Part shown: positions 1 to 5,331 of the stretch, piece after piece | How the letters are laid out: the number at the start of each line of letters is the position of its first letter | How positions within the stretch are numbered: the first letter of the stretch is position 1 | Source: an uncultured Oscillibacter sp. | Lineage (GTDB): Bacteria > Bacillota > Clostridia > Oscillospirales > Oscillospiraceae | NCBI GenBank assembly: GCA_937884915.1 | Contig: CALAAN010000237.1 | Location: 1-9,821 of the forward strand | Reading direction: 5' to 3' | Length of the DNA stretch: 9,821 nucleotides | The notes under the pieces: model-generated | Database searches by the model: none | The model's input: only the letters and a program-made list of their open reading frames with translations | Told to the model about the DNA's origin: nothing | Program-made: the position numbers and the translations under genes

Positions 1-12
1 TTCAATAGAAAT

Positions 13-60
13 GATAAATCCGAACACATTACCCACTTGGATAATGTAGTTCGGATTATC
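13..60 (-). terminator. Long hairpin just downstream of tRNA-Pro, possible terminator
   Basis: An inverted repeat pairs 13-31 with 42-60: 9 bp (17-25 with 49-57), 6 bp (26-31 with 42-47) and 3 bp (13-15 with 58-60), interrupted by single-base bulges at 48 and 16. The loop is the ten bases 32-41. On the minus strand it begins 6 nt after the CCA end of tRNA-Pro, the expected place for a transcript end. The stem is not especially GC-rich and the tail after it (ATTTCTATTG) is only moderately U-rich. Termination is therefore likely but not certain, and it could also serve whatever lies left of the window. Confidence 0.5.
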
Positions 61-66
61 ATTACT

Positions 67-142
67 TGGTCCGAGTGGCGAGATTCGAACTCACGGCCTC
101 ATGGTCCCGAACCATGCGCGCTACCAACTGCGCTACACCCGG
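67..142 (-). tRNA. tRNA-Pro, anticodon CGG
   Basis: This 76-nt cloverleaf reads proline codon CCG. The 7-bp acceptor pairs CCGGGTG with CACTCGG (one G-T pair). The D arm pairs GCGC with GCGC, and the anticodon stem CATGG/CCATG encloses loop TTCGGGA, giving anticodon CGG. The T arm carries the standard TTCGAAT loop on a 5-bp stem. The discriminator is A and the CCA end is encoded. It is a single tRNA with its own promoter (179-207) and a hairpin after its 3' end, so it is probably a monocistronic tRNA unit separate from the sel genes. Confidence 0.96.
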
Positions 143-178
143 ATATGAAATTGTGCGGTCCACGCCGCGAACAGTAGT

Positions 179-207
179 ATTATATGAGCTTCCCCCCGTT
201 CTGTCAA
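179..207 (-). promoter_or_regulatory. Consensus sigma-70/SigA promoter for tRNA-Pro
   Basis: On the minus strand an exact TTGACA (-35, 202-207) is followed by a 17-nt spacer and an exact TATAAT (-10, 179-184). The predicted start is near 172, about 30 nt before the mature tRNA 5' end. Both hexamers match consensus perfectly, as expected for a strongly expressed stable RNA. Confidence 0.9.
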
Positions 208-220
208 GAGGGAAATCCAC

Positions 221-258
221 ATTTTTCAAAAAGCCCCGCGGCGCATGGCCGCGAGGCT
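221..258 (-). terminator. Rho-independent terminator after tRNA-Sec
   Basis: On the minus strand a GC-rich 11-bp stem (248-258 with 232-242, one G-U pair, 5-base loop at 243-247) is followed by TTTTTG. It begins 2 nt after the tRNA-Sec CCA end, so it closes the selA-selB-selC transcript and isolates it from the tRNA-Pro promoter. Confidence 0.9.
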
Positions 259-259
259 C

Positions 260-356
260 TGGCGGGAGCATGTGAGGATCGAACTCACCCAAGAGGCTCT
301 CCACCCCTCTCACCGGTTTTGAAGACCGGGGGGCACACCAGCACCCGTCTACTCCC
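260..356 (-). tRNA. selC: tRNA-Sec, anticodon TCA (UGA decoding)
   Basis: This 97-nt RNA has the hallmarks of bacterial tRNA-Sec. The anticodon stem CCGGT/ACCGG encloses loop CTTCAAA with anticodon TCA, which reads UGA. The D arm has a 6-bp stem and a four-base TGGT loop. A long variable arm contains the stem AGAGG/CCTCT. The T arm is GTGAG-TTCGATC-CTCAC. The acceptor GGGAGTA pairs with TGCTCCC, the discriminator is G and CCA is encoded. In the family it is charged with serine, converted to Sec by SelA and delivered by SelB. It lies 24 nt after selB on the same strand with no visible promoter of its own and a strong terminator behind it, so cotranscription with selAB is likely. One oddity: the eighth acceptor pair, usual in bacterial tRNA-Sec, would be G8-A65. 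Confidence 0.96.
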
Positions 357-362
357 ATGTGA

Positions 363-382
363 GAGGCGGCCAAAGCCGCCTC
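363..382 (-). other. Hairpin between selB and tRNA-Sec
   Basis: A perfect 8-bp GC stem (375-382 with 363-370) with a four-base loop starts inside the selB stop codon and ends 6 nt before the tRNA-Sec 5' end. No U-tract follows on the minus strand, so it is not a standard terminator. It may protect or separate the selB mRNA from the tRNA during processing; that role is inference. Confidence 0.6.
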
Positions 383-2306
383 ATTTTTGCAGCTCTCCAA
401 ACCGCGCGCCCGGTCTGCGAACGTCTCCTTCGCGGCGAAGAACGCCCCGCCGGTCGTAATACTCCAGCACCAGCAGCGCGTGGTCGCGTGAGGTGCCGAG
501 CGCGTCGCGGAACTCTCCCAGCGCGAGCGCGTCGTGCGTTTCAAACCACGCCTTTACCCGCGCGCCGACCGCGGCCAGAACGCCTTTTTCGACGCAGAGA
601 CCCGGCGCAAGCAGCACGAGCTCGCCGGTGGACAAAAGGCTTTCGAGCACGCGCGCGCACTCCACGCGGTCTTTTTTATCGAACAGCGCGCAGAGCGCGT
701 CCTGCTTTTTGCCAAGAATTCCCGCTGCGCGGCAGGCGCACAGCAACTCGGCCCGAATGGCGCTCTGCCGCCTGGTCAGATGTATGGAGAAGTCCGTAAG
801 CGCGCAGCGCTCCGCCGTCAGTGCAAGCTTACCCTCGCGTACAAAGCAGGCAAGGATCGCGTCCGCGTTTTCCTGCGCTTTGCCGTGCAGCAGCCGCTGC
901 CGCGCCTCGGCGAGGCGCATGCCTGCGTGCAGCGGATGCTCGCGGTGGTACTTTGCCAGCATCATCTCGCAGCTCGCCCACAGCCCGTCCAGCACCGATG
1001 CTGCAAGATAGCGCGACGGCGCGATCTCGACGAGCTTTCCCCGCGCGCAGAGCGCGGCGAGCGTTTCTGTCAGTTTTTCCTCCGGTTCATCGAAGCGCAC
1101 GGCAAGGTCCAAGAGCGTCATGCCCTCCGCGCCGCGCTCGCCGACGGCCTGCACAAGCCTTGCCTCGTCCGACCCGCTCTCGCGCACGGCGAGCAACGCG
1201 AGCACGCGCGCATCGTTTCGCTTATGGCGATACGGCTGCTCATCCAAGATCACTCCGCCGCCGACGGTCTCGAGCGGCGAGTAGAAGCGCACGACAAAGC
1301 GGTCGCCCTGCCGCGCGGCGAGCTCTTCGCTCAGCCGCAGCTGGGCATAGCAGCTCTCGCCCGGGCGCAGTGCGTCGCGGTCCAGCAGCACCGCCTTTGC
1401 AAGGCGCACTGCCGCACCGTGGTAGAGGTGCAGACGCGAGCCGCTCTCGATGATCCGCTTGGAATCCGGCAGATTCTGTAATTTCACATCCAGCATCAGC
1501 GTCGGCTGCATCGAATCCGGCCTGCACAGCACATCACCGCGGCTGATGTTCTCCTTCTTTACGCCCGCCAGATTGACCGCCGCGCGCTGTCCGGCATACA
1601 CCGCCGCCGCGTCGCGCCCATGCACCTGCAAATTGCGCACGCGGCACTTATTCCCGCGCGGCATGAGCTGCGCCTCGTCGCCGACGGCGATGTGCCCGTC
1701 GATGAGCGTGCCGGTAACGACCGTGCCAAACCCGTCGACGGAAAACACGCGGTCGATAGGCAGTCGGGACGGTGTGCGCGCGCTCTTTTCCCCCGCGTGC
1801 AGCGTCAGATCGTGCAGCGCGTCGCGCAGCTGCCCAATGCCCTCGCCCGTGCGGACGGACGTGCGCAAAATGGGCTTTTCCTGTAAAAGCGTGCCCCTGA
1901 CGCGGCTTTTGACGTCCTCTTCGAGCATTCTAAGCCAGTCCTCATCGACCAGATCGGTCTTTGTGAGAACGACGAGCCCGTCCTTCACGCCAAGCAGCTG
2001 CAAAATGTCCAGATGCTCGACCGTCTGCGGCATGAAGCCCTCGTCCGCCGCCACAACGAGCATCGCAAGGTCAACGCCGCCCGCGCCGGCGAGCATATTT
2101 TTGATGAATTTCTCGTGCCCCGGCACATCGACGATGCTCGCGCAGCTCCCGTCCGGAAAATCGAGGCGCGCAAAGCCGAGGTCGATCGTGATGCCGCGCT
2201 TTTTCTCCTCGGCCAGCCGGTCGGTGTCCACGCCTGTGAGCGCCTTGACGAGCTCGGTCTTGCCGTGGTCGACATGGCCCGCCGTGCCGATGATGACGTG
2301 CTTCAT
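381..2306 (-). CDS. selB: Selenocysteine-specific translation elongation factor SelB
   Basis: SelB is a GTPase that carries Sec-tRNA(Sec) to the ribosome at UGA codons marked by a SECIS hairpin. The 641-aa protein has the complete G domain: GHVDHGKT (10-17), RGIT (37-40), DVPGHE (60-65), TKTD (115-118) and a G5-like TSVRTGEG (149-156). The EF-Tu-like domain II starts near 181 (FGTVVTGTLIDG), and domain III follows to about residue 360. The remaining roughly 280 residues fit the winged-helix repeats that bind SECIS RNA. The length is normal for bacterial SelB. The start ATG overlaps the selA stop (ATGA), with a GGAGG motif 7 nt upstream inside selA, so translation is probably coupled. The gene ends in UGA at 381, just ahead of tRNA-Sec. 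No internal damage is seen. Confidence 0.97.
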   Translation of the reverse strand: MKHVIIGTAGHVDHGKTELVKALTGVDTDRLAEEKKRGITIDLGFARLDFPDGSCASIVDVPGHEKFIKNMLAGAGGVDLAMLVVAADEGFMPQTVEHLDILQLLGVKDGLVVLTKTDLVDEDWLRMLEEDVKSRVRGTLLQEKPILRTSVRTGEGIGQLRDALHDLTLHAGEKSARTPSRLPIDRVFSVDGFGTVVTGTLIDGHIAVGDEAQLMPRGNKCRVRNLQVHGRDAAAVYAGQRAAVNLAGVKKENISRGDVLCRPDSMQPTLMLDVKLQNLPDSKRIIESGSRLHLYHGAAVRLAKAVLLDRDALRPGESCYAQLRLSEELAARQGDRFVVRFYSPLETVGGGVILDEQPYRHKRNDARVLALLAVRESGSDEARLVQAVGERGAEGMTLLDLAVRFDEPEEKLTETLAALCARGKLVEIAPSRYLAASVLDGLWASCEMMLAKYHREHPLHAGMRLAEARQRLLHGKAQENADAILACFVREGKLALTAERCALTDFSIHLTRRQSAIRAELLCACRAAGILGKKQDALCALFDKKDRVECARVLESLLSTGELVLLAPGLCVEKGVLAAVGARVKAWFETHDALALGEFRDALGTSRDHALLVLEYYDRRGVLRREGDVRRPGARFGELQK

Positions 2307-3676
2307 CGGATGGCCTCCGCTGCCGCCGCGGCGATCTCAGCAAAGTCTTCCTCCCGAATCGTGCGCACGCACAAGAGGTACTGCCCGCGGTGGATGCGCG
2401 CGACGATGGGCTTTGCGCGAAGGCGCAGCTTCTCTTCCAGTCCATCCACGCTGAGCTTGCCCGTCCCGACCGCGACAGCCCAGCCGGCAAGCTCCTGCAC
2501 CGGCGCGCTGCCGCCGCCGACGGCGTCGCCCGTCCGCACAAGCTGCGAGGAAACGCCCGTGTCCGCGAGCAACTTTTGCAGTTGCAGTGCTTTGGCATGC
2601 AGCTCGTCCTCGCCCGCCGACAGCATCGCGAGCGTCGGGATCTCGCGCGCGGCGGTCTCTGTGTCCAGATAGGCGCTGAGTGTCGCGTGCAGCGCGGCGA
2701 GCGTCATCTTGTCGAGGCGCAGCGCCCGCGCGAGCGGGTGCTTTTTGAGCCGTTCGATGTATTCTTTCCTGCCAACGATCAACCCCGCCTGCGGCCCGCC
2801 GAGCAGCTTGTCGCCCGAAAACGACGCGACGTCCACGCCCGCGCGCAGACTGTTCTGCACCGTCGGCTCGCCGCGGATGCCAAAGGGTTCGAGGTCGATG
2901 ATCGCCCCGCTGCCGAGGTCTTCAATGAGCGGCAGTCCGCGCCCGTGCGCGATCTCTGCCAGCTCCTCCGGCGGTACGGATTCGGTAAAGCCCACGATGC
3001 GGTAGTTGCTCGTGTGCACCTTCAAAAGCGCTTTCGTCTGCTCGCCGATGGCGGACTCATAATCGCGCCGGTGCGTTTTGTTCGTCGCGCCGACTTCGTG
3101 CAGCGTGCAGCCGCACTGCGTCACGATCTCGGGAATGCGGAACGAGCCGCCGATCTCGACGAGCTCGCCGCGCGAGGCAATGACCTCTCCCCCGCCCGCA
3201 AGCGCGGACAGGATCAGCAGTACCGCCGCGGCGTTGTTGTTCACGGCCATCGCCGTCTCCGCGCCCGTCAGGCGGCACAAAAGCGCCTCCACATGCTGAT
3301 ACCGCGAGCCGCGGCAGCCGTTTTCCACATCGTATTCCAGTGTCGAATAGCGCCTCGCCGCCTCTGCCGCGGCGCTCACCGCGCGCTCGCTCAGGCAGGC
3401 GCGGCCAAGGTTCGTGTGCAGCGTCACGCCGGTCGCGTTGATGACCGGCCGCAGCGTCGGCAGCTGCTTTTCCTCCGCCCGCGCCAGAATGTGCGCGCAG
3501 AGCGCGCCGGTCTCCGGCAGCGTGGAAAGGCCGCCGCGCACTTCGTCTCTCAGCGCATCCAGCTCCTCGCGCACGCTCTCGCGCAGCAGCACCGGCGGCA
3601 GCGCCGACGATTTGAGCTCGTCCCGACCGAGCAGCTCGTCCACCCGCGGGATGGAGCGAAACAGATTTTCTTCCAC
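2303..3676 (-). CDS. selA: L-seryl-tRNA(Sec) selenium transferase SelA
   Basis: SelA is a PLP enzyme that converts Ser-tRNA(Sec) to Sec-tRNA(Sec) using selenophosphate. The PLP lysine is in SFSGDKLLGGPQAG (K290 counted from the chosen start), and other conserved blocks are INATGVTLHTNLGR (79-92), ENGCRGSRYQHVEALL (118-133), AVNNNAAAVLL (144-154) and HTSNYRIVGF (221-230). The start is placed at GTG 3676, giving 457 aa, because a GGGGAGGG ribosome site lies 6 nt upstream and the protein then begins VEENLFRSIPRVDELL, which resembles the usual SelA N-terminus. Upstream in-frame ATGs (3703, inside a hairpin, and 3766, upstream of the likely transcription start) lack such a site. The promoter and leader hairpin are described separately. 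The stop overlaps selB. Confidence 0.96.
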   Translation of the reverse strand: MEENLFRSIPRVDELLGRDELKSSALPPVLLRESVREELDALRDEVRGGLSTLPETGALCAHILARAEEKQLPTLRPVINATGVTLHTNLGRACLSERAVSAAAEAARRYSTLEYDVENGCRGSRYQHVEALLCRLTGAETAMAVNNNAAAVLLILSALAGGGEVIASRGELVEIGGSFRIPEIVTQCGCTLHEVGATNKTHRRDYESAIGEQTKALLKVHTSNYRIVGFTESVPPEELAEIAHGRGLPLIEDLGSGAIIDLEPFGIRGEPTVQNSLRAGVDVASFSGDKLLGGPQAGLIVGRKEYIERLKKHPLARALRLDKMTLAALHATLSAYLDTETAAREIPTLAMLSAGEDELHAKALQLQKLLADTGVSSQLVRTGDAVGGGSAPVQELAGWAVAVGTGKLSVDGLEEKLRLRAKPIVARIHRGQYLLCVRTIREEDFAEIAAAAAEAIR

Positions 3677-3682
3677 GCGTTT

Positions 3683-3690
3683 CCCTCCCC
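3683..3690 (-). promoter_or_regulatory. Ribosome binding site that fixes the selA GTG start
   Basis: The minus strand reads GGGGAGGG, then six bases (AAACGC), then GTG. It lies directly after the leader hairpin at 3692-3716, so folding or binding at that hairpin could affect access to it. Confidence 0.8.
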
Positions 3691-3691
3691 G

Positions 3692-3716
3692 CGCCCGATG
3701 CATAGTGCATCGGGCG
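3692..3716 (-). promoter_or_regulatory. selA leader hairpin next to the ribosome binding site
   Basis: A perfect 11-bp inverted repeat (3706-3716 with 3692-3702) with a 3-nt loop sits in the 5' leader, one base before the selA Shine-Dalgarno. On the minus strand a UGA triplet immediately precedes the stem. In E. coli a SECIS-like element in the selAB leader is bound by SelB and represses translation, so this hairpin is a candidate counterpart. Its short CUA loop lacks the usual SECIS apical G/U pattern, so a different role (mRNA stability or translational control) is equally possible. Confidence 0.6.
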
Positions 3717-3737
3717 TCAATTCTCCAGTTTGACTTT

Positions 3738-3766
3738 ACCCTATCAGAAAGCCCCTCTCCCGTCAA
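3738..3766 (-). promoter_or_regulatory. Likely promoter of the selA-selB-selC unit
   Basis: On the minus strand TTGACG (-35, 3761-3766) and TAGGGT (-10, 3738-3743) are separated by 17 nt. The -35 matches consensus in five of six positions and the -10 is weaker. The predicted start is near 3731, giving a leader of about 55 nt that contains the 11-bp hairpin. The -35 abuts the terminator stem at 3766-3815. Confidence 0.65.
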
Positions 3767-3815
3767 GAAAAACCAGAACTGTCAGCAGAATTTGCCGCGC
3801 AGTTCTGGTTTTTCT
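3766..3815. terminator. Bidirectional terminator upstream of selA
   Basis: Perfect 16-base arms (3766-3781 and 3800-3815) flank an 18-nt loop. Each arm ends in a run of five A or T, so a U-tract follows the hairpin on either strand. On the minus strand it would stop transcripts from the SdpI-like gene before the sel promoter. No plus-strand gene runs into it, so its plus-strand activity has no obvious client. Confidence 0.85.
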
Positions 3816-3875
3816 ATTGTTTCTGAGCGCACGGATCGTCCCATGGCCGCAAATTTTCAATTCTCGCCCCTTTGG

Positions 3876-3905
3876 GACAGCTTCCTGTCGGGGCATGCCT
3901 GCCCC
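3876..3905. repeat. Two adjacent short hairpins in the selA/SdpI-like intergenic region
   Basis: GACAG-CTTC-CTGTC (3876-3889) is followed without a gap by GGGGCA-TGCC-TGCCCC (3890-3905). They lie between the stop of the SdpI-like gene (3945) and the terminator at 3815. No U-tract follows either, so they are not standard terminators. They could be a dispersed extragenic element or the transcript's 3' stabilising structure. Confidence 0.45.
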
Positions 3906-3944
3906 AAATCCTGTTAGGAACGAATACGGCAAATTGGAAGTTGT

Positions 3945-4310
3945 TTATTTCTTCTTTCCTGATTTTGTAAAACACTTATGCAGCAAAAATTCTGTTGGAA
4001 TAATTGTAAGTAGCATAATTCCTAATTGTAAAAGCACTAAATAGGCAGAAATCATTTCAAAATTTGTATCATCTCTCGCTAAAATTAAAGCAAAAATTGA
4101 TAGTATTGCCAGGATAATTCCCAAGGCAAAATTTATCCTGCCCCAACATTTGTGTGCATATTTCCATGTTTCGTCATTTAACCTTGACATCGTAGTTCGA
4201 TACCCTGTCCCCCCTTGCCTATCTTTAGGTGGGTTATCTTTCCATTTATAGCCCAATAGAATCATGGATAGTGGTACTAATAATGAACAAACAGATAAAA
4301 ATATGAACAT
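3945..4310 (-). CDS. Small SdpI/YhfL-family membrane protein
   Basis: This 121-aa integral membrane protein has about three helices: roughly 2-21, 59-78 and 86-107. Between the first two is the SdpI-family signature, GYRT (36-39) followed by S42, N45, ETW (47-49), A52 and G57. In Bacillus subtilis SdpI gives immunity to the SdpC toxin and takes part in signalling. Many homologues are orphans of unknown role, so immunity is only a possibility here, and no toxin gene is visible nearby. The start ATG has AGGGAG 7 nt upstream. The gene and its flanks are clearly more AT-rich than the GC-rich neighbours and use AT-ending codons often, which suggests later acquisition. It is isolated between terminators at 3766-3815 and 4424-4469, so it is probably a single-gene unit. 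Confidence 0.82.
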   Translation of the reverse strand: MFIFLSVCSLLVPLSMILLGYKWKDNPPKDRQGGTGYRTTMSRLNDETWKYAHKCWGRINFALGIILAILSIFALILARDDTNFEMISAYLVLLQLGIMLLTIIPTEFLLHKCFTKSGKKK

Positions 4311-4350
4311 TACAACGCTCCCTTCTAAATTCTGATTTATTGAGCTAAGC

Positions 4351-4367
4351 CGAGTATACTATACTCG
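4351..4367. promoter_or_regulatory. Palindrome over a possible -10 of the SdpI-like gene
   Basis: CGAGTATA-C-TATACTCG is a perfect 8-bp inverted repeat around one central base, about 40 nt upstream of the SdpI-like start. On the minus strand it contains TATAGT and TATACT, either of which could be a -10, but no good -35 lies at the right distance. The layout fits an operator overlapping a promoter; sdpI of B. subtilis is controlled by the SdpR repressor, and no such regulator gene is present here. Confidence 0.5.
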
Positions 4368-4423
4368 CCGATGAAAGAACATCCTTATCCCGACCGTTTT
4401 ATTGCGTCCATACTCCCGATCTG

Positions 4424-4469
4424 CAAAAAGCCCCATGCTCGGCACCTTGACGGTGCGAACATGGGGCTT
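4424..4469 (-). terminator. Rho-independent terminator after the YwaF/TMEM164-family gene
   Basis: On the minus strand a 10-bp stem (4460-4469 with 4428-4437) holds an inner 5-bp stem (4452-4456 with 4442-4446), followed by a run of T. It lies 26 nt after the stop of the membrane protein gene and separates it from the SdpI-like unit. Confidence 0.88.
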
Positions 4470-4495
4470 GATGTTTCCTCGGCCCATCCGCTTTT

Positions 4496-5242
4496 TTATT
4501 TTATCGCGCTGAGCGCTTTATTTTCTTTCCGCTTCCGGAGCAGAATCGGCACGTCCATCAGCGCGAACACTGCTGCGAGCAGCACGGGGAAGCCGATCCA
4601 GTGGTAACCGAAGCGGTCGCGGAACCATGCGAGCGGGTTGCCGTCCGGCGCATACATCAGAAACATATAGTTCGTATCGAGCAGCAGGTTGACTCCCAAG
4701 ATCGGCACCGCCATCGCCAGCAGCAGCAAGAAGCACTTGCCCATGTACCTGACGCTCGGCCGGATGTCGCCGCCCGAAAACAGCATGATGGGATAGGTCG
4801 CAAGCAGGATGTGCACGCTCGTCGAGTGCCAGAACATGAAGTTCACCGCCGGAAGCGATGTCCACGTCGGGAACAGCAGCGCCGCCGTCGCCGCGGGAAT
4901 GCAGATGAAATAGAGGAAATTGTCGAGCAGCTTGCTCGGCCTCCACGCGTGCAGCGCGATGAGGAAAATGTTGATCGAGCACAGGTGCAGCGGCAGGTAT
5001 TCCCACGTGAAATTCCCGCCGATCTGCAAGCCGATCTGCTTGAACGCCTCGTCCGCGAGCAGGAGAATCGCAAAAAGCTTTCGCAGCTGCGCCCGCTTTT
5101 TCCCGTCCGCCGCCTTGTAGAGCTTGCAGCTCAGCGCGGCAAAGCCGATATACAGCGCAAGCGTCACTAAGTGCCGCGCGCCGAAGAGCGAAAAGCCAAA
5201 GCTCTCGCCGATCGTATCCACCGTATCCCAAAAGTGCTCCAC
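4496..5242 (-). CDS. YwaF/TMEM164-family (TIGR02206-like) seven-helix membrane protein
   Basis: An integral membrane protein of about 248 aa with roughly seven hydrophobic segments. Numbered from an upstream in-frame TTG at 5260 (so V7 is the chosen start), it carries the family motifs LPLHLCSI (89-96), FWHSTSVH (143-150) and LLLDTNYMFLMYAP (192-205), and ends in a basic tail (RKRKENK). The bacterial family has no settled function. The related human TMEM164 is reported to be a cysteine-dependent acyltransferase for ether phospholipids, and C94 beside H92 could be the equivalent site, but this is inference. The GTG at 5242 is preferred because GGAGG (5252-5256) lies 9 nt upstream; the TTG at 5260 overlaps that region and has no site of its own. 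It forms a single-gene unit with its own terminator and a possible weak promoter. Confidence 0.85.
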   Translation of the reverse strand: MEHFWDTVDTIGESFGFSLFGARHLVTLALYIGFAALSCKLYKAADGKKRAQLRKLFAILLLADEAFKQIGLQIGGNFTWEYLPLHLCSINIFLIALHAWRPSKLLDNFLYFICIPAATAALLFPTWTSLPAVNFMFWHSTSVHILLATYPIMLFSGGDIRPSVRYMGKCFLLLLAMAVPILGVNLLLDTNYMFLMYAPDGNPLAWFRDRFGYHWIGFPVLLAAVFALMDVPILLRKRKENKALSAIK

Positions 5243-5251
5243 TTGATCAAG

Positions 5252-5256
5252 CCTCC
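5252..5256 (-). promoter_or_regulatory. Ribosome binding site supporting the GTG start at 5242
   Basis: The minus strand reads CGGAGG, then a nine-base spacer, then GTG. The alternative TTG at 5248 would be only about one base from the site and the TTG at 5260 would lie upstream of it. Confidence 0.6.
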
Positions 5257-5283
5257 GCAATCTTTTTTCTCCGCGAACAGCAT

Positions 5284-5312
5284 ATCATACGGCGGCGAAA
5301 ATACATCTGAAA
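5284..5312 (-). promoter_or_regulatory. Possible promoter of the YwaF/TMEM164-family gene
   Basis: On the minus strand TATGAT (-10, 5284-5289, five of six matches) lies 17 nt after TTTCAG (-35, 5307-5312, about four of six). The predicted start is roughly 35 nt before the GTG. The -35 overlaps the hairpin that follows the deacylase stop. Confidence 0.4.
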
Positions 5313-5331
5313 TCTTTTTTAAGATTTTCAG
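5307..5331 (-). terminator. AT-rich hairpin over the deacylase stop codon
   Basis: The arms 5307-5316 and 5321-5331 pair with a single bulged A around a four-base loop. The hairpin overlaps the UGA stop of the deacylase gene. The stem is AT-rich and the following bases (ATGTATTTTC on the minus strand) are only partly U-rich, so it would be a weak terminator at best and readthrough into the next gene is possible. Confidence 0.35.

Noticed and set aside
67..356. tRNA genes as an integration site of a mobile element
   Set aside because: No integrase, direct repeat of a tRNA 3' end or mobile gene is visible in the window.
357..383. UGA end of selB as a selenocysteine codon with the adjoining hairpin as SECIS
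   Set aside because: SelB is already full length at this stop, and readthrough would run into the tRNA-Sec gene.
62..544. 160-codon minus-strand open frame across both tRNAs
   Set aside because: It spans two tRNA genes, a promoter and a terminator; it is a chance open frame.
534..1481. A 315-codon plus-strand open frame inside selB
   Set aside because: It is antisense to motif-complete SelB, Arg/Ala/Gln-rich, and has no ribosome site or family features.
2390..3733. A 447-codon plus-strand open frame opposite selA
   Set aside because: Same reasons: shadow of selA, very Arg/Ala-rich, no motifs.
3744..3932. 62-codon minus-strand open frame between the SdpI-like gene and selA
   Set aside because: It runs through the terminator and the tandem hairpins, has no good ribosome site and no recognisable features.
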